Assembly (NCBI GenBank): GCA_946482495.1
Contig: CAMLRV010000027.1
Location: forward strand, 1-15,760
DNA: 15,760 nucleotides
Source: an uncultured Flavobacteriia bacterium
Lineage (GTDB): Bacteria > Bacteroidota > Bacteroidia > Flavobacteriales > Flavobacteriaceae
Direction: 5' to 3'
Shown: piece by piece, positions 14,745 through 15,760 of the stretch
Layout: each line of letters begins with the position of its first letter
How positions within the stretch are numbered: the stretch's first letter is position 1
Position numbers and translations under genes: made by a program
The notes under the pieces: generated by a model
Seen by the model: the letters and a program-made list of their open reading frames with translations, nothing else
The model's database searches: none
What the model was told of the DNA's origin: nothing

Positions 14745-15760
14745 ATGAATTGGATTAAAAAAATAATTATAACCTTTATACTGCTTCCATTTATAGCCTT
14801 AAGTCAGGTTAAATTGGATGTTAAAGTAGAGAAAACCAACCTTAAAATAGGGGAAGTTATTCAGGTGAATTATGTTTTTAATGAAGAAGGAAAAAATTTT
14901 GTTCCACCTAGTTTTGCTGGATTTAATAAAGGCGGTGAATATGTTTCTTCCAATGAGGTTTATAATAATGGAGATTATGCCATACAACAGGTTTATACGT
15001 ATGTAATTCAGGCCACAAAACCTGGAAAAATTACTATTTCTCCTGCTAATATTAGATTTAACGGTAAAATTTATGCTTCAAAACCTGTATTGTTTTCTGT
15101 TTCAAAAGAAAAGGCTTCAGATGCCATTCAAAGATATCAAACACCGCCAGTTGTTCCAAAACCGAATACTACTAATAAAAGTGTAAGCGGTGCTAATAAT
15201 TTGTTATTTGTTGATGTAGAAATTAATAAAACTTCCGTGTTTGTTAATGAACCCGTTGAAGTGTATTATCGCATTTATTTAGCACCTAATTTAGAGGCAG
15301 AACTCAATAAAAAAATTGCAACAAAATACAATAATTTTTGGAGTCAAACTGAAGATATACAAGGTGGTTGGGAACGTTCGGTTGTGAACAATCGCGTTTT
15401 TAAATCGAAAATTTTTAAGAAAGCCATTCTGTATCCACAAAAAACAGGAAAACTTGAAATTAATCCGATTACTTTAGATTTAAATATTACTTATCCAACA
15501 GGTGATTATGATTTTTTTGGTCAGCCCGAATATAATGTGGCTAGGAGAGAAGTGGTTTCTAATACCAAATATATAAACGTTAGTGCTTTACCAGAAAAAG
15601 GAAAACCCGATAATTTCACTGGTGCAGTTGGTAAATTTGAATTCAACGTGAATGTTCAAAAAAATGAATTAAAATCTGGTGAATCGTTGCAATTAGACTT
15701 AATTGTTTCTGGTAATGGAAATTTAAAATTATTTGAAATTCCGAAACCTAATTTGCCTTC
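14745..15760 (+). CDS. batD: BatD family protein, 3' end beyond the window
   Basis: The first 338 codons of an open frame that continues past the right edge. It starts one base after the batB stop (TAAAATG). Residues 1-19 form a signal peptide (MNWIKKIIITFILLPFIALS), followed by beta-rich periplasmic sequence: VEKTNLKIGEVIQVNYVFNE near 27-46, then IQQVYTYVIQATKPGKITI (about 79-97) and LLFVDVEINKTSVFVNEPV (about 150-168), and a second repeat-like unit beginning near residue 295 (GKFEFNVNVQKNELKSGESL). This succession of immunoglobulin-like 'oxygen tolerance' modules is typical of BatD, usually about 580-600 residues with a C-terminal membrane segment, so roughly the last 40% is missing here. 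Place and content both fit BatD after BatB/BatC. It probably interacts with the vWA proteins in the periplasm, by inference from the operon. Confidence 0.92.
   Translation, partial: MNWIKKIIITFILLPFIALSQVKLDVKVEKTNLKIGEVIQVNYVFNEEGKNFVPPSFAGFNKGGEYVSSNEVYNNGDYAIQQVYTYVIQATKPGKITISPANIRFNGKIYASKPVLFSVSKEKASDAIQRYQTPPVVPKPNTTNKSVSGANNLLFVDVEINKTSVFVNEPVEVYYRIYLAPNLEAELNKKIATKYNNFWSQTEDIQGGWERSVVNNRVFKSKIFKKAILYPQKTGKLEINPITLDLNITYPTGDYDFFGQPEYNVARREVVSNTKYINVSALPEKGKPDNFTGAVGKFEFNVNVQKNELKSGESLQLDLIVSGNGNLKLFEIPKPNLP

Overview
The window reads as chromosomal DNA from a member of the Bacteroidota, most likely Flavobacteriia (Flavobacterium or a close relative). The reasons are: strongly AT-rich sequence with A-rich leaders and little Shine-Dalgarno signal; several upstream sites matching the Bacteroidota -7 promoter element TAnnTTTG; a secreted protein with a C-terminal type IX secretion (T9SS) sorting domain; and a complete start of a Bacteroidota-type bat (MoxR/vWA) operon. 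I see no phage, integrase, transposase, CRISPR, tRNA or rRNA. No gap between genes exceeds about 170 bases.

Left part (1-5539, minus strand): a divergent-facing block read right to left. A large secreted beta-propeller protein with a T9SS tail ends at an intrinsic terminator. The T-tract of that terminator runs directly into the promoter of rnpA (RNase P protein), which appears to be leaderless. An S41 C-terminal processing peptidase with a PDZ domain follows rnpA after 64 bp. A possible next gene starts right at the left edge.

Middle (5540-8335): a 122-bp divergent promoter region drives the T9SS gene to the left and a SCO-family copper/thiol protein (cytochrome oxidase assembly type) to the right. 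The SCO gene collides tail to tail with a two-gene minus-strand unit, a YdhF-like aldo/keto reductase followed 2 bp later by an AlbA_2/Schlafen-type protein. The stop codons of the two converging units interlock within 4 bp.

Right part (8336-15760, plus strand): a tightly packed bat operon. It contains a MoxR AAA+ ATPase, a DUF58 protein, a membrane protein with a BatD-like N-terminus, BatA (vWA), BatB fused to a TPR BatC-like part, and the first 338 codons of BatD, which runs off the end. Apart from the moxR-DUF58 gap, the genes overlap or abut (1-bp TAATG overlaps, one 8-bp overlap, one 1-bp gap). That single gap of 77 bp holds a compact direct/inverted repeat built from GTTTCAGG and AACTTGAAAC units. 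In families of this type the MoxR ATPase is thought to act as a chaperone with DUF58 and vWA partners at the inner membrane; the exact client is unknown.

Nothing here is clearly a new biological system. The points most worth a second look are the BatB-BatC fusion that keeps an internal signal-peptide-like segment, the repeat element inside the operon, the terminator/leaderless-promoter arrangement at rnpA, and the uncharacterised aldo/keto reductase plus AlbA_2 pair.
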